From Ciona intestinalis (Eukaryota > Chordata > Ascidiacea > Phlebobranchia > Cionidae), in the NCBI RefSeq assembly GCF_000224145.3, contig NC_020179.2, forward strand, positions 426,571 through 490,570: 64,000 nt of DNA. The letters run 5' to 3'. The notes under the pieces were generated by a model. The model worked only from the letters and a program-made list of their open reading frames with translations, was not told the origin of the DNA and ran no database searches. Below are positions 11,501 to 26,500 of this stretch, piece after piece (position 1 is the first letter of the stretch; the number at the start of each line of letters is the position of its first letter). The position numbers were made by a program, and so were the translations under genes.

Positions 11501-14500
11501 TGTAAGCGAATATTATTAGTATAATCAACACCAAATGTCAATGTTGAATTTGCTTAAGTAGAATTCTATGATTTGCTATATAAGTGAGGTTCTGCAAGGG
11601 GTGTGCCAAGGGTTTTAGGGTAAGGATAATGGTGCTCATATATTTGAACGATTCTTGTGTGAAGAAATGCAGTAAGGATCTGGTGCTACAAAAACGTAAC
11701 AGACAAAAGTTAAGTCCAACCAACTGTTTAATAAAAAGATAAATATTTTGCCGAAAAAATTTTTTACTTCTCTTTGTTTTCGTTGCTCTGTTGTGTGGTC
11801 ATCCATCCGTGACTGAAGTTGCTGAAGCGTGTCTCGAAGATCGCTGACATCATCCCTCGTTACTCCCGACCGTGATGTGGATGTTGTGGAAGATGGAGAG
11901 GAAGAAGAAGAAGAAATTGAATCTTTTTCACTCTCAGAATCTGCATGTATTTATTTTGGTTTTATAAGAAAACTATAAAACAAATATATATATATGTATA
12001 TGTAAATAGAAAAAAGAAAGGCATTAGCAAACCTGCTTTTTGCCAACACATTTTAATATTTTAACTTTATCAGACAAAATTAGAGAAAAAGTAAAAAAAA
12101 AAAAAAAAAAAAAAATTAAAACAAAAGAAAAACATACAAAAAGATTTTGTTGTTTTTTTATTTAAAATTATTGTCTGTTTATAGTTGCTGGCTATAGAAA
12201 CGATAAATATAAGTTGTATAAAGAATGCTTTAGGTTAGTTCATAAAATAATCCACCAAACCTGAGCTACTTGAACTCGATTCTATTTCTTTTGCTCGAAT
12301 AAAATCCACAGGAGGTCTGGAGTATTTAAACATGTCAAATAATGAATGGTTTATATGTGTTACAAGTGAACTAAAATTGAGAAAACTTCAACTTCAGACC
12401 CATTGAATAATAAAGACTTAAAAAAAACAAAACATATAAAAAGTTTTATCCAAAATATTAACTTGTTCAAATTAAAAGAAACTTTGAGTTTTACATTGAA
12501 AATTTTACTTCCAAGCATAGTGTCAAAATTGCATAACATTAATCTGTTGGTGTATAAGGGTTAACGCATATATTTATTACAACTTCTATTCTTTGGGGGT
12601 GAGGTCCTTCAAGGACCCAGGATTTAGGCCAAATATTACCTCCAAAAGAGTTTGGTTGTTGTATGATTTGGCATGCACATACAAGTTACATACATGGTAA
12701 CTTGTAGGCGGGTACGAGCATATGAAACAAAACATCCTTATTATAACAACTGTCCAGGTTTCCAGGCACGTGAGGACATACATATCATTCATTTATTCCA
12801 ACTTACATTTTATCATCAGTTAGGTTTGCACGTTCGATGTAACGCGTCGCAAACGAATATCGGACCTCGCTTATCTTTACCAACTTATTGCGCAACAATG
12901 AACTCTTTGTGTTGTCATAATTGAGAATCGTGAAAAACTTGTCTCGTACCTGTTTGGAAACAAACAAATTAATTAATGTAACTTATTTAAACTCACGTGT
13001 CAGGGCAATGACCATCGTTATAACAGATGTTCTGTTTCATACACCTCATGCCCACTTACAAGTTACCACGTATGTAACTTTGTGGGGGACTATTTTATGA
13101 ACTTTTTCGTTTTTTTATGTGTGGCCAACAAAAACAATATATTTAACTCTTGACAACGTGCACGACAAACATGATGTTCAATTAATGATGAACAATACTT
13201 ATTAAATAAACTTGGCAGAACTGAATACTTAAAATCTATATGTGTTATACATATATGTGGATAACAATCATTAAACCTTGCTCACCTGTGATCTTTTAGG
13301 AGTTCCAATCACCATCCCAGGAATATAACATGGAACGTTCCGGTTTGTTTCATTCAATGCAAGAACATAATCTCCAACCTTTATTAATAGTGAAAATAAT
13401 TACTTAAAACTTTCTTTATGAAAATTGAACTCGATTTTTTAGGATTGTGTAATTTTATAGGGAAGGCACTTATTTATCCTTACATGGCGGGGCAACTTTT
13501 AACATGTGTGTTCTGTTTCATACACCTCAGGTTTATGTATAAAACAAAACATCCGTGTTATAACGACTGTCAGTGCCATGCAAGGATAAAAAAAGTTACA
13601 TACATGGTAACTTGTAAGCGGGCACAAGGTGTATGAAACAGAACACCCGTGTTATAAAAACTGTCGTTTCCCCACCATACGAGGATCAATAAGTTACATA
13701 CGTGGTAACTCGTAAGCTGGCACGAGGTATATGAAACAGAACATCCGTGTTATAACAACTGTCGTTTCCCCACGCGAGGATAAATAAGTTACATCCATGA
13801 TAACTGGCAAGCGGAACACTTGTGTTATAACGACTGTCATTTTCCAGCCCACGAGGATGAATAAATTACATTTATTAAATCACCTTGAGTGGTGGGCATG
13901 ACACTGCACCAGTCATAGCAATGACAAATCTCATTGGAATATTTGCTTCTTCACCATGGTTGAATTCCACCAATGCATGTCGTGCGTCCGTGCAACGTTT
14001 CACCAACCCAGCGTAGTAGAAACCATCGCATTCATCACTGTTTGGTAGGTTACTTTGGTTGGGTGTGTTTCAGTGGTTTATAATTAGTGTAGGGTGGTTA
14101 TTTTTTATGTTTAGCATAGTCCATATGTATGCAGACACACATGAGGTATTATTTATACAACTTATGCTGAACTATAAATTTCTTCTAATATATCCGATAT
14201 ACATTAAGTGTTCGTACACTTCATGCTCACTGTCCAGTTGTACCATGGGTTTCTCCCTATACACCATACACACATGGTTTATTCATACACCTCATGCTCA
14301 CTGTCGAGCTACAACACATTCACAACTCACCGAGCAATTACATTCTGCCCACGAAATCTGTCGATAAATTTATTTCGACTTTTCGACCTTTCTCGCTTTT
14401 CCTTTTCCATACGTTGGGGAGACACCTGGAATAGAATAGGCATTGTATTTCTTACACGTGTTTATCATGTTTCAGATTAATAATCTTTTAACAGCTGGTA

Positions 14501-17500
14501 TGAAAAGCATAGTGTATTTTGGACATTTCTTTTCCTGATAGGGTTTTGGTATGAAGAAGATAACATCTGGTATGAAAAACATAGTGTATTTCCAACATTT
14601 TGTCTGCCATTCAGCAAGACTTCCATTACAAATAAATATAAATGAAATTTTAATGATATATCTGTAACTTATTAACCCATTATTAGGGTGCAAAGATTTT
14701 AACCTAAACAAAAAACAACCCAAGAAAAACATATGTGGTAACTCGTCAGCATCAGCAGACATAAGTTGTGCAATAAATCAAGTTAATTTGCTCAAAGCTT
14801 GATGTGAATTCTTAACTTTATATTATAACAAACCCACATTAAATACACTGAATCTTGAAGATGTTTCCGATGTTTGACTTCTAACTTCCTCCTCACTGCT
14901 CTCTCTCCTCTTCTTACTCTTATTCTCTTTCTTGCTCTTTCCTCCCATAGCGAGCTGCTTAGCTGTGCGTTGAAGATCAGTAGATTGCTGTAGATATTTC
15001 TCGCCTGCAAGTTTTATTAGTGGTAAAATAATAAATTTGTAGACCTAAAAAATGCCAAATTATGTACAATTATGTTTATCCAATTATACTTAATATGCAA
15101 AACATATTTTTATTAATATGCCAGAGTTTGCCAATTACCCTAACACCCAGGGATTTAGGCCACAATTTGCCAATTACCCTAACACCCAGGGATTTAGGCC
15201 GGAGTTTGCCCATCAACCCAACACCTAGGGATTTAGGCCGGAGTTTGCCCATCAACCCAACACCCAGGGTTTAGGCCAGAGTTTGCCCATAAGAAATATT
15301 ATTTTGCCCTTTTTCCTTTAAAGTTCTATGGCTAAACATAGATACAAATATTGTTACCTAAGTAAATTTCATCTACTAATAGTTGGAGGTCACTCTCTTC
15401 TATTGGCCAACCCATTCTATCGAAGGCTTGTCCTATCGCATCTGTGTTATCAAGGTAAGACACTGGTTTGTTGTCAAACCTAGGAAATAAAAAGTTGGAA
15501 TTTAAAAAAATAAAAATTTTGAATAAAAATTTAATATAAAAATTTTGAAAAGAAAAAGAAAAAAAAAAGAAAATTCTAAATTTGAAAACATAAAAAAATT
15601 GAATTTGTTTAACTGACTTGCTGTACCATAAATCGTAAAAAAAATTTGGGGATACTGCAGGATTTTGTGACAAAAACCGTAATATATTAGAATTCTAATA
15701 GGTTTAAAACATAATACTTTTGTTGAACTAGTAAGGCTGTATTATCACATAATCTCTGTCATACATATGGCACATTACCTTTATTTTTATTAGTTTTATT
15801 TTTAAATACTAAAAATATCTTCATTTTTTTACTTTTCTCTTTCTTCTTGCGACAGCTTTCTCCACACAATAAGATCCAGCCTGGTCTTATATTCTTGTAT
15901 GGTAGCTTGTAACTTCTGGTCATAACCAGGCAAATCAACTGCTGATGGATTGACCAATCGGATTTCTTTCTTGGTACGCGGGGATACGTGGGCTATTGGT
16001 AAAACCTGAAGTACGTTTTTATTACTAGTAAAAAAAAGATTTTTTTATTTAAATTTAAATGAATGAATGAATGAATGAATGTAACTTACTTTATCCTCGC
16101 GTGGCCGGAAAACAACATTTATCACACGGGTTTAACACCTCGTGCCAGCTTGGGAGTTACCATTAATACCATGTATGTTACTTTGTGGGTGATTTAAGAC
16201 CACATTTTTATAGCAAACTTCATTGGTAAATCATGGAAAAATATGAGCAAGGTTTCAAATTCTATTTTGAAAACCATCATCAGGTAAAATGTAATAAAAA
16301 AATTAGGTATTTGTTTATTTTATATAGAAGTATTGTCAATTTTTATAATGCAACATGTATTTTATTACTTAGATCATTCTTATAAAAAATTAGGTATAGC
16401 TATATCATATTTTCATTTCACAAATGGTGTATTTTACGTCTGACATTTTATAAAAAATATATTTGTTTTTTTTAGTTATACCTATATTAGATTTATTCTA
16501 CAAGTTGTATAATTTATGTCTTATGTCTTTTTTATAAAAAAACATGTTTAGGTATAGCCATATTAGATTACAAATGTTTTATTTCTTACTTATAGCTAAA
16601 TTAGATTATTTTACAAGTTGTGCATTTTATTACTTACATCATTAAATACTTTGGAAACAACATGGGTGTCTAACACTGGTATATATTTGGGTGTTACCCT
16701 CACAATGGTTGGCGTAAGGACATCCATCACTGTGAGTTTACGAGCAACAAGACTATTCTTCTTTAACCAGATCGTGTTTGGAATATCAAGGGAACTGAAA
16801 GAGAATTGTGAAGAAAAAAGGAATGAATGTAACTAACTTTATCCTCGCAACCAGAAAACGACATTTTTTTTTAGTTTTTTAAATTTTAGTTATAATTTGT
16901 TTAGTACATTTTTAAATATTCTTACTTTACTGGTTTCTTCTTCTTTTTAGGTTTCCTCTTTGCTTCTGCCTTTAAACGCATGATATCTGCCAATATGTGG
17001 TTAATGAGCAATGATAAATAAGTTACACTACACAAGTACTATAAGATGGGACACCTTTAGCACATAACATCCAAATATCCTGATCGTGTTTTAAACAAAT
17101 AACAACACTCTATGAGAGTCGTGAGAATCCGGTTTTATAATTCATGGAATCTTCTTTGTTTACAACTAAATGGGATGAGAAAATGGAATAAAAAGGTGTT
17201 CCATCATCTCCCACCCCACTATACAACCATCTGCACACACAGTTACATTCCCTACCTTGATAAGCTTCCATTGATTTTGAAATCTGTTTCTCCATGAAGT
17301 CTTTTGATTCGGGCAACATCCAGCCATCCACTTCACTGTGAGGTTGGGAAGCCAAACGTAACAAACTTGTCTTCGTGTGACCAGCTTGGTTCTGACCTGC
17401 GTGTAGTTATTATATGCTATGTATAATATAATGTCTATACTTACATGTATAGTAGGGTGGGGGAAGGTGGAACACTTTTAACATATAATATCCAAATATC

Positions 17501-20500
17501 CTGATCGTGTTTTAAACAATTTACAACGTTCTATGGAAGTCGTGAGGATACGGTTTTATAATTCATTGAATTTTTTTTGTTTACCACCAAATGTGATGAG
17601 AAAATAAAATGAAAAGGCGTCCAGTCTTCCCCCACCCTACTATATTTAATTTACACATACCTGTACTTTGTAGCTTTCTTCTAGATTGTCTTCGCTTTAT
17701 TTCTAAATCATTCACCCCTGTTCTGCCTCGGTGGTTTTTGTGGGCGATCGATGTTGCTGGGGGTGAAGGGGAATACCCTAAACTGGTATGGGGACGTGCG
17801 GGTAACTGGTCGCTATCGCTGTAAAGTAAAAAATTAAAAATTAAATTTGGCTGCTGTATAAATGCTACCACTCATAAGTAATATTAGATTTCTGGTAAAA
17901 AAGGGTAATTTTATTACACGAAAAAAAGTTTTATTTTTTTATTACAGCAATGTTTCATCTGGCATATAGTTAGACACCACAGAATAAAGTTAAACCACCT
18001 GCAAGCAATAGCAGCAAACTATTGTAAAAATATAAACTATATCTGTAACTCTTTTAGAATCAATACACAACTAACACCTTGCTGTATTAAAACCTGATCT
18101 TTAATATTTAGTAAAGTAATAAACAGCGATAAAAATTTTAACTAAAACTAAGAATAAGAAACTATGATCAACTTTATTTTCCTTACTCCTATGTTAAAGA
18201 ACTGGGAGACAATAACACTCAGAGATTGGGGATAATATTTAAAAAGCATCCATTGTTACGAAACAATAGGTGGAGTATAGTGGAATTCTTGCTTTAAAAG
18301 AAACTTCTTTCCCAGCTCAAAGGACAATGAAATAGAATGCTTCACTTGACCACAATACACACAAACATATCATAAAACTAAAACCTGTTGTTGTCATTTG
18401 TAACCATTGTTACAATAGGAGTTTGGAAGTGTATTTCAAGGGCTGGGATTTTATGTTGGTACCATGTATAGTGTTCATTGTATTACAAATGTTTGATTGC
18501 TATTTAATTGGTGTTATGTTAATACTTTATCAGCTTTACATTTATAATTTAGAAAAAAATTATCTAAAAAATTGTGTAAAAATTTTATAACTAAAAAAAT
18601 GAGTTAAATTTTTAACTCATTTCTGAAATTCAAATCATTTTTTAAAGAAAAACAAACCACCTGTCTTCTCTCCTTGCAAGAGCACTGTGTGGTCGCTGGG
18701 GAAGACTTGAAGATGATTTGATTCTTCTGTGATTCTTTGTAGATGATGCAAGAGATATAATGGAGGTTGTGGAAGATGAGAATGAAGACTGATCAAAGTT
18801 TGTGTTCTGTTGATTTAATGAATGAATGTAACTTGTTTATCCTCGCATGGCCGGTAACTGCAGTCTTTATAACAGGGGGTTCTGTTTCATACACTTTGTG
18901 CCAGCTTACAAGGTATCATGCATGCAACTTTGGAAGTGATGATTTTTTGGAGGATTTTTTTCCTTTTTTCATATGTGGCTGAAAATTAACTTGTTATGAA
19001 TCAATAAACAAACTTCTTACCTTGTGCTTCTTGTTATGATACCAATCTAACATCACACATCGTGCTCGGAGTTTTGAAACTTTTTCCAGATCTCGTTTTC
19101 CTTTTCCCAGTTCTTTTTTCAGCAAAGACACATCTTCGCTCTTGGATTTAAAACAGAAAAAATAAATAACTTATTCAAAAAAAAATAATTCATACAATAA
19201 GTGGTTAAAAGTGTGGGGGTCTAAGGTGCAATAGATTTTACATCTGTATTAAAATCTTGGGTGACATTGTTAAAATGCATGTGTTTTGTTTTACCTCAAA
19301 TGGGGGCGGGCCATCAGCTAGGCTCCCATTGGTTGAAAAGTTATGATACCGCCCTCCGGTGTCTGAAGATAGCTGGTAGAGGAATTTGTTTGCGTCGTGG
19401 TCGTTACAGTTGAATGCTATGGTGTGGATTGGAACAGGATGCTGCAGTTGTACTTGGGCAAGTATGGAGCGTGGGTTCTATGGGGTATTTGGGTAGTACT
19501 AAATATAGTAGGGTGGGGGAAGATGGGACACCTTTTCACTCTATTTTTGTGCTATATTTATGTGCTAAAGATGTCCCATCTTACCCCACAGTACTGTATA
19601 TATTGTGATGGTTTTTCGGAATTTTGACAAATTTAAATGACCAATATATATGTGAAATTATAGTAAGTAATGTTGACAATTTATAAAGTAAAAGCAGATG
19701 ATTTATAGCAATAAGAAGATATATCTTGGCTTGAACATAAGGGAAGTTATGACCAGAAGAGAAAGAATGCGTCTTTGAATGGTGAGAAAAATTTAAAAAA
19801 GATAAAATAGAGAGTATTCAGTACCTATTTGGAAATTGAAACAAAATTAATTCCAAAATTGTTTTAAAAAATAAAAAGATATTTTCAGGTGCTTTATATA
19901 TTTAAAGATTTATTTAGTAGAGAATTGTTCCTTTAAAAAAACAAACAAAATTGACCAAAAATGGTAAAAATTATTTTGGTTTACATTAAAAATAGGATTT
20001 TCTTAAAAAGGTGATATTATATGCTATATGCTGAAGCCTTGTGTCATGCAAAGGTTTGTGCGCATAAAACTAATGATAACTAGATGGCAAGAGTTGGTAA
20101 GCTGGTGCAGCATACCTGGAGAAAAGTCCAAAACATCTGAGGAGGCTTTGGGACAAAAATAAACTAAGTTACTTTGGAGAAAATAGGTAAAAAAGGATGA
20201 ACAAGATTAATTTGTTTTCTGTGAACTTTTTTAAAACTACCAAAATTTTAAAATAAATTGTTTAAAGGTAAATTTTTCTATCAAGAATTTAAAAAAAACA
20301 AGTTACATTCAAAACAGATAACCATTTAAATAAATGAATGTAACTTTATCCTCGCGTGGCGGAAAAACGACAGCCGTTATAACACGGGTGTTCTGTTTCA
20401 AACACCTCATGCCCACTTACAACTTACCAAGTATGTAACTTTGTGGTTGTTAGCAACACCACTGTAGATAGATTGTACAAACCTGGTCAGGTCTTCCATC

Positions 20501-23500
20501 AGTAAGCAGGTATATAGCATGGGTGTGCGGGTCAGATAATGCAATCCTTATGGCTGCTAATGTGTTAGTGCTACCACCAACACCAATGTCTGTGAAAAAA
20601 GGTTTCAAATTTGTTTTCCATTTTTAGAAAAATAAATTTTTGTCAAAAGTCAAAAAAATATATTTTTTCATACGTTTTTGGCTTTTTATATTTTTAAAAA
20701 ATTAAAAAATTAATTAGGAATTTATAAAAAAAACATTTATTTATAGATAAAGCACCTTTGACCCAGTTCCATGCATTCAGCAGGTTTTGTTCGGTGACAT
20801 CAGCCACTCTATCTCTCCACGCTTGAGCTTTTGTGTCAAACTTGATCAGGTTGAACTTGCTCTTGTGTCGTAGTTGTTCCTAGATGTATGGATTAAATGC
20901 AGATTTAAAAAAAATAATAATTTAAACGTGGTGATGGACTGATGGTTGTTGCTCCAACCCAGTGGTCACTAATGGGTTGTCCAAATTATAAGCCAAACAT
21001 AAAGAAAAATACAACACCCATGTTATAAACACCACTGTTTCTAAAATTTCTCATGCTATACCAGGAGTGTTTATAATACAGGTGCTATGTTTGAAACACC
21101 TAGTGCCTTCTAATGAGTTTTACCTATACGTAACTTTGCAGGTAACTATTTTTGGGGGATATTGTTAATAAATAGTTGACAATTTTGACAACCCATAAGT
21201 GACCACTGGGTAGGAGCAATTGTTGTTAAACGTATTGACCAAGGACAAACAGATACGCCAACAGTTGTTGCATCATTGGGACTCTATAGTCTATAGACAA
21301 GCGCCTTAACCACTAGGAAACAAAATTAAACTGCTTGTCAGCTAAAAACACAGATTAAAAGTATAATAGATATTTGTAGAGCAAAAACTATAAACTAAAC
21401 ACCTGTCCTTATATATTCTTTCACTTATATATAGCAGGGTGGGGGGAAATGGGACACCTTTTAACTCTATTTTCTCGTCCCATTGCTCGGTAGTAAACAA
21501 AAACATTTAAAGGATTATAACTTTATATCCCCACAACAACCATAGACTGTATTTAATTGTTTAAAACACAATCAGGATATTTGGATAATATGTGGTAAAG
21601 GAATCCTATATAATATACCTGCATTAGTTGGAAGATCTTCTCTTTAACCATACTTAGTTTGTCTTTCATAGATTGTGAAGTGTCAATCAAAATATAAACT
21701 TGTTCTTCAAGTATTGTCCCGAACACCTCTCTACTGCCTTGTTGCAACCAGTCAATTCTGTTTCAAAAACATTAAAAGAAATGTGTGCCTTTTTACTGCA
21801 GTGGTTCCTAAACTGCGTGTCGCGAGGTTTAGTGCGCCATTATAATTTAATTCAAAGCACTGCATGCTTTGTAGTATTATACAAGGCTGGCTCATCCACC
21901 AATTTTAATAAGTTGCCTATGACGCAATAATCTTTTTTTGTAGAATCCATAAATATGACATTACATTAGTATTAAATGTAATTAATAAATTCCTTACAGG
22001 GCCATTAAAGAATCACTGCAGCATGACAAATAAATTTCATTCATTCATTACAAGGGTAGCAAAATAAAAAAGATATAAACTGTACCTCTGCTGTATTGCA
22101 TCTAAAGTTGTTTTCATTTTCTTCTCAAATACTCTATGTTGTTCAGCAGTAATATGAACGTGAACCACGGTCCCATCTTTCCACTTTGTGTGCGCAAACT
22201 GATGGCAATATTTAGCATTCACCAACTTTCGAAGGTTTTCCTGGTTGAAATAATAAAGTTATGGTAACAATGTTAATAATTCAATAAAAATGCAGCCCAG
22301 AAGAAGCAGGGTAAAAGGAAAATACATGTAAAGAGTTCATAATAGCTTCAGTACACAAATAGGGGTCTTATTATTGCAATTTTATTTATAAATGAAAAAA
22401 ACTTTTTTAACCTTGTGAGGCAATGGTCATTAGGTGTCTTGCCCAAAGAAAAAAACACTCATAATAGTAGCAGTGCGAAACCAATCCGAGGTTTAGAGAC
22501 TCTTTTTTAGGTATTTCCATATATAATTTGAACCAAAATACTAAACACAAAACAAAGTATCTTACTGCATCGGATGTCTGAGTGTTGGGTGCCGGCTTCC
22601 CTTTAAGGTCCACCACACCATCTACGTGTCTGAATGAACATGCAGCAAGTGCTTGGAATGCCGTCACCTTTTGTGCTTCGAGTCCATGTCTTTGCAGCCA
22701 TTCCTTTGAACTCATATATTGCTCTTGTCGGTTTGTTTGTACAGGCCGGTCCACCACAGCTAAAAAAAGATAAATTGAAGATTTAGTAAACAAATGTAAT
22801 TATATACATATATATATATAAATATGTACATATTTTCATTGTAAACAAATTATATGCCATGTACATACATATTTTTTTGTAAACAAATTTTTAAAAAAAT
22901 CCTTGACTTGGTGTTTTTAGTTGTGACCAAATATAAAAAAGAGGTTATTTAAAACTTTCAGTTAAAGGTTTCATAACATTTTGCATGCATTGCACTGATC
23001 ATAGCAACACACTATAACCAACTCTAGTCTGGCCTTAATCTGAGAATTGATTGTCTACACTATAAGACTTCTCCCTAATAGAAATGATTAAATAGTTAAC
23101 CAGTTAAATGAAATTTTCAATCCGTAAGATTTAAAACTCCCAGTAAAAATTCTTTTGTTAAACCCAATCTGAAAACATAATTTCAAACTCTTAAAAAACA
23201 TAACAAAAAAATCTTTGAGCCAAACCTGTTTCTGACACAGTTTCAGGAATCTCAGCGAGCAAGGTTTGGATTTGAGCGTGATTGTTCCTCGATTCCTCTA
23301 GCTCGCACCAGATCCTGAAGACATCCTCTCTCACTCCGGATCCTGCTGGGATTCCTCCTTTTGCTTTCTGCGAGAGTCGCACAGAAATCCGAGCAGCATC
23401 ACCACCGGGGGGAGCAGCGTTGGCAGGGAGCGCATCAGCGTCCTCCTCGTAAATACTTTTCACCACAAACGCATGGAATCTGTTGGAAAAATTTTGACCA

Positions 23501-26500
23501 ATATTATAGGCACAGGCTCTAAACTGTTTTTCAGGCGCAAAACTGGTAAACCCTTAATTAAAATAGTTATAGTAGGGCGGGGAAAGACAGGACACTTTTA
23601 ACACATAATATCCAAATATCCTGATTGTGATTTAAACAATTAACAATGGTCTACAGGAGTTGTGAGAATACAATTTTATAACTACTTGAATTTCCCTTGT
23701 TTCTTAACAAAATGAAAAGAAAATAGAATAATAAGGTGTCCCAACTTCCCCCACCCTGTTTACCTTCCATTAGTTTGAGCAGCTATTTCTTTAAGAAACT
23801 TAATGGTTCCGCCTTTTGCTGCGTTGAATGAGACAGTATGTAGAGGGTGTTGAGTTCCAACTAATTTCTGTCTCAACAACTCCTTTGATGTTTCAAACAC
23901 GTCGCCCTCAGCAAATAAATAAACTGCATCCAACTACAACAGAATAAAGATTGGTCAAATACAAATCATGTTTTTGTTTTTCATTTTTTATAAAATATTT
24001 GTTTAGTTTTTTGATAGAAAAGTAAAGAAATGCATACACACAACTTTTTTTGGAAAAATAGGCTAAAATTGAAGTAAAATCAAAGGAATACTGTGAAGAT
24101 AATGCATAGTAGATTAAAAACAGCAGTCAATTCATAGATTCTATCTGAGTAAGAGAGAAATGGTGCTATATTAGATGAAATATATATCTCTTATAGAACA
24201 TCATTCATTTGATTTTGGTTTGGTTTATATTTTTTAACACATAATCCCAACTGTATTCCAATATGAAAATAGTTCAACTTTTTAGTACCAGACCAGGGCA
24301 AGACTAACAAATACAAACAGATCTGATTTCTGATTCACTTAAACAATAAATTTTGATCTGATTCGTTCAAAAATTTCAAAACAGTAAAATAGATTCCCAA
24401 ATAGTTAATTGATACCGTGTCATCTTCCATAGCTTTCAAGACACTCTCAGTGCAACCAGTTCTAGAACTTTCCGCCATTCTATCTAACTTCTGCACCCAC
24501 TCGATGGCACTCTTTATGGTTACCTCGGTAACAGGCATCGCTTGTTCATGCCACATCTCCATGTCTGCCTGTGCTCTGATACAACCATAAGGAAATAAAA
24601 ATTAAATCATTTATCCTATTTATTCTTACATGGCGGGGCATCGACAAGCATTATAACACGGATGTTCTGTTCCATACACCTCCTACCCGCTTACAAGTTA
24701 GCACATATGTAACTTATTTATCCTTACAAGGCAGGGCATTGACATTCGTTATAACAAGGGTGTTCTGTTTCATACACCTCGTACCTGCTTACAAGTTACC
24801 ACGTATTACCGTATTAGATAGAATAAAACATCCTGATTGATTCCTTAATAACCTTTAAGCAAAAGGCATAGGGGTTAAAAAGGCCAGATTAGTACACAAT
24901 ACCCTCTACACACATGTTATATGCAGTATGATCAAACCGGTCATAAATTTTAAGTTATACTGCTTGAATATAGTGCCTATTACTACAACGTCAATGCCAT
25001 AAAAGCCCATGTACTACCAAACATACATACTTGATCATGTTAAACTTAGCAAGCTGAGATACTTGGTCTCTTATCACTTCACATAATGATTCTCTATAAA
25101 GATCAAACTGTGTTTGGGACATGGTTGATACATCGAGAACCAAACACACGCTGTGCTCCTGTAATGTAAAAGACAAAGCAAATAAAACACTGAATAGGCT
25201 CATTAAAATGCAAATAAATATTATAAGATTATTTGTAAATAGTTTGGGATTTTAGAGCTAGTGGAACTATTACAACAATATTTTTTGATGCAACAATGGT
25301 ATTTGTTAATGAATATATGGTACCTCTGGCACAAGGTGTATGAACACCCGTGTTTTAACGACTGTCGTTTTCCGACCATGTGAGAATAAAGTAAGTTACA
25401 TTCATTTATTTATTCAATTTGTTTGTTCACCTGAATGACTCCAAATATCCTCCTGCTTCCGTTTGTCAACCACTCCAGCCTCCTTTTGAACAGATGTGAA
25501 GCTCGCAACAAACTTTCTTCAATTTGTTTCAGTTTTTCACGGCCCACAGTGATCTGTAAATAAAGATTCAAAAATGCTGAAAATAAACAAATAAATTTGG
25601 TGCTGTGGTGTTAACATGTCTGCCACTAGCCCAGAGTATACTAGTTCTATCTTCGATGCTGCTTTTAATGTGGGTGTATGTGTCCTTGGTCAAGACCCTT
25701 AACAGCAATTGTTCAATTCTAGTGTATGAAATGAGCACCTATGTCTGTCATTGTCTTCACCAATAAGTAAGATACATTCATTCATTCTTATAAACCACAC
25801 TTGCAACAATACAATAACAATTATAAAATAAAACAGCTACAGAAATACCTATTAAAATAAGAGTTATTTATACATGATCCCCTGACTACATAGTGGCCCC
25901 AAAATAATATATAATGTATATTAATTTATTAAACAGATATGATTAAACATTGCAACGTACGTTGTATAGTTTTCCATCCTTTCTTTGAAATTGTTGAAAC
26001 AATCCCAACCCATAGTAAGACCCAACGGGTTTTCCCAGGGTCTCCACATATGCTGCAATCATGAATAAATAAATGTAAGTATGAATTAACTTACTTGATC
26101 CTCGTGTGGCCCGAAAAAGACACTTGGTATAACACGAGTGATAATACATCTTGTGCAAGCTTACAATTTACCATGTATGTTACTTTGTGGGTGATTATTA
26201 TTGGGGAATTTTTTTTTATATTTTCTTATGTAATCATATCGAAATAAATCATCGTATTCTACAGCTGTTATTATACTAGCTTGCAGAGGAACTACACAAG
26301 TAAAATAATTTAATTAAAATAATTCATACTCTTAAATAATACTAATATTGTAACCAGTGAAACATTTATCTCTAAATCCACAATTATCTCATCTAGTACA
26401 AGCTAACAAAACAATCAAGACAAAAAAAGTTACAAATAAAGGCTTAAATTAGATGAAGTTTTTGTCACTGATACTTAGCTTAAATGCACACAATTGGGGT

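Noticed and set aside
14472..14762. 96-codon minus-strand frame between VWA3B-like exons
   Set aside because: Intronic, low complexity, internal near-duplicate of gtatgaaaaacatagtgtat; no splice or family support.
15122..15291. CRISPR-like spaced repeats
   Set aside because: Units are contiguous without unique spacers; an ordinary minisatellite in a eukaryotic intron.
19295..19441. Apparent one-base frameshift in a VWA3B-like exon
   Set aside because: Arose from misreading a line break; on re-reading, the exon is 147 nt and in frame.
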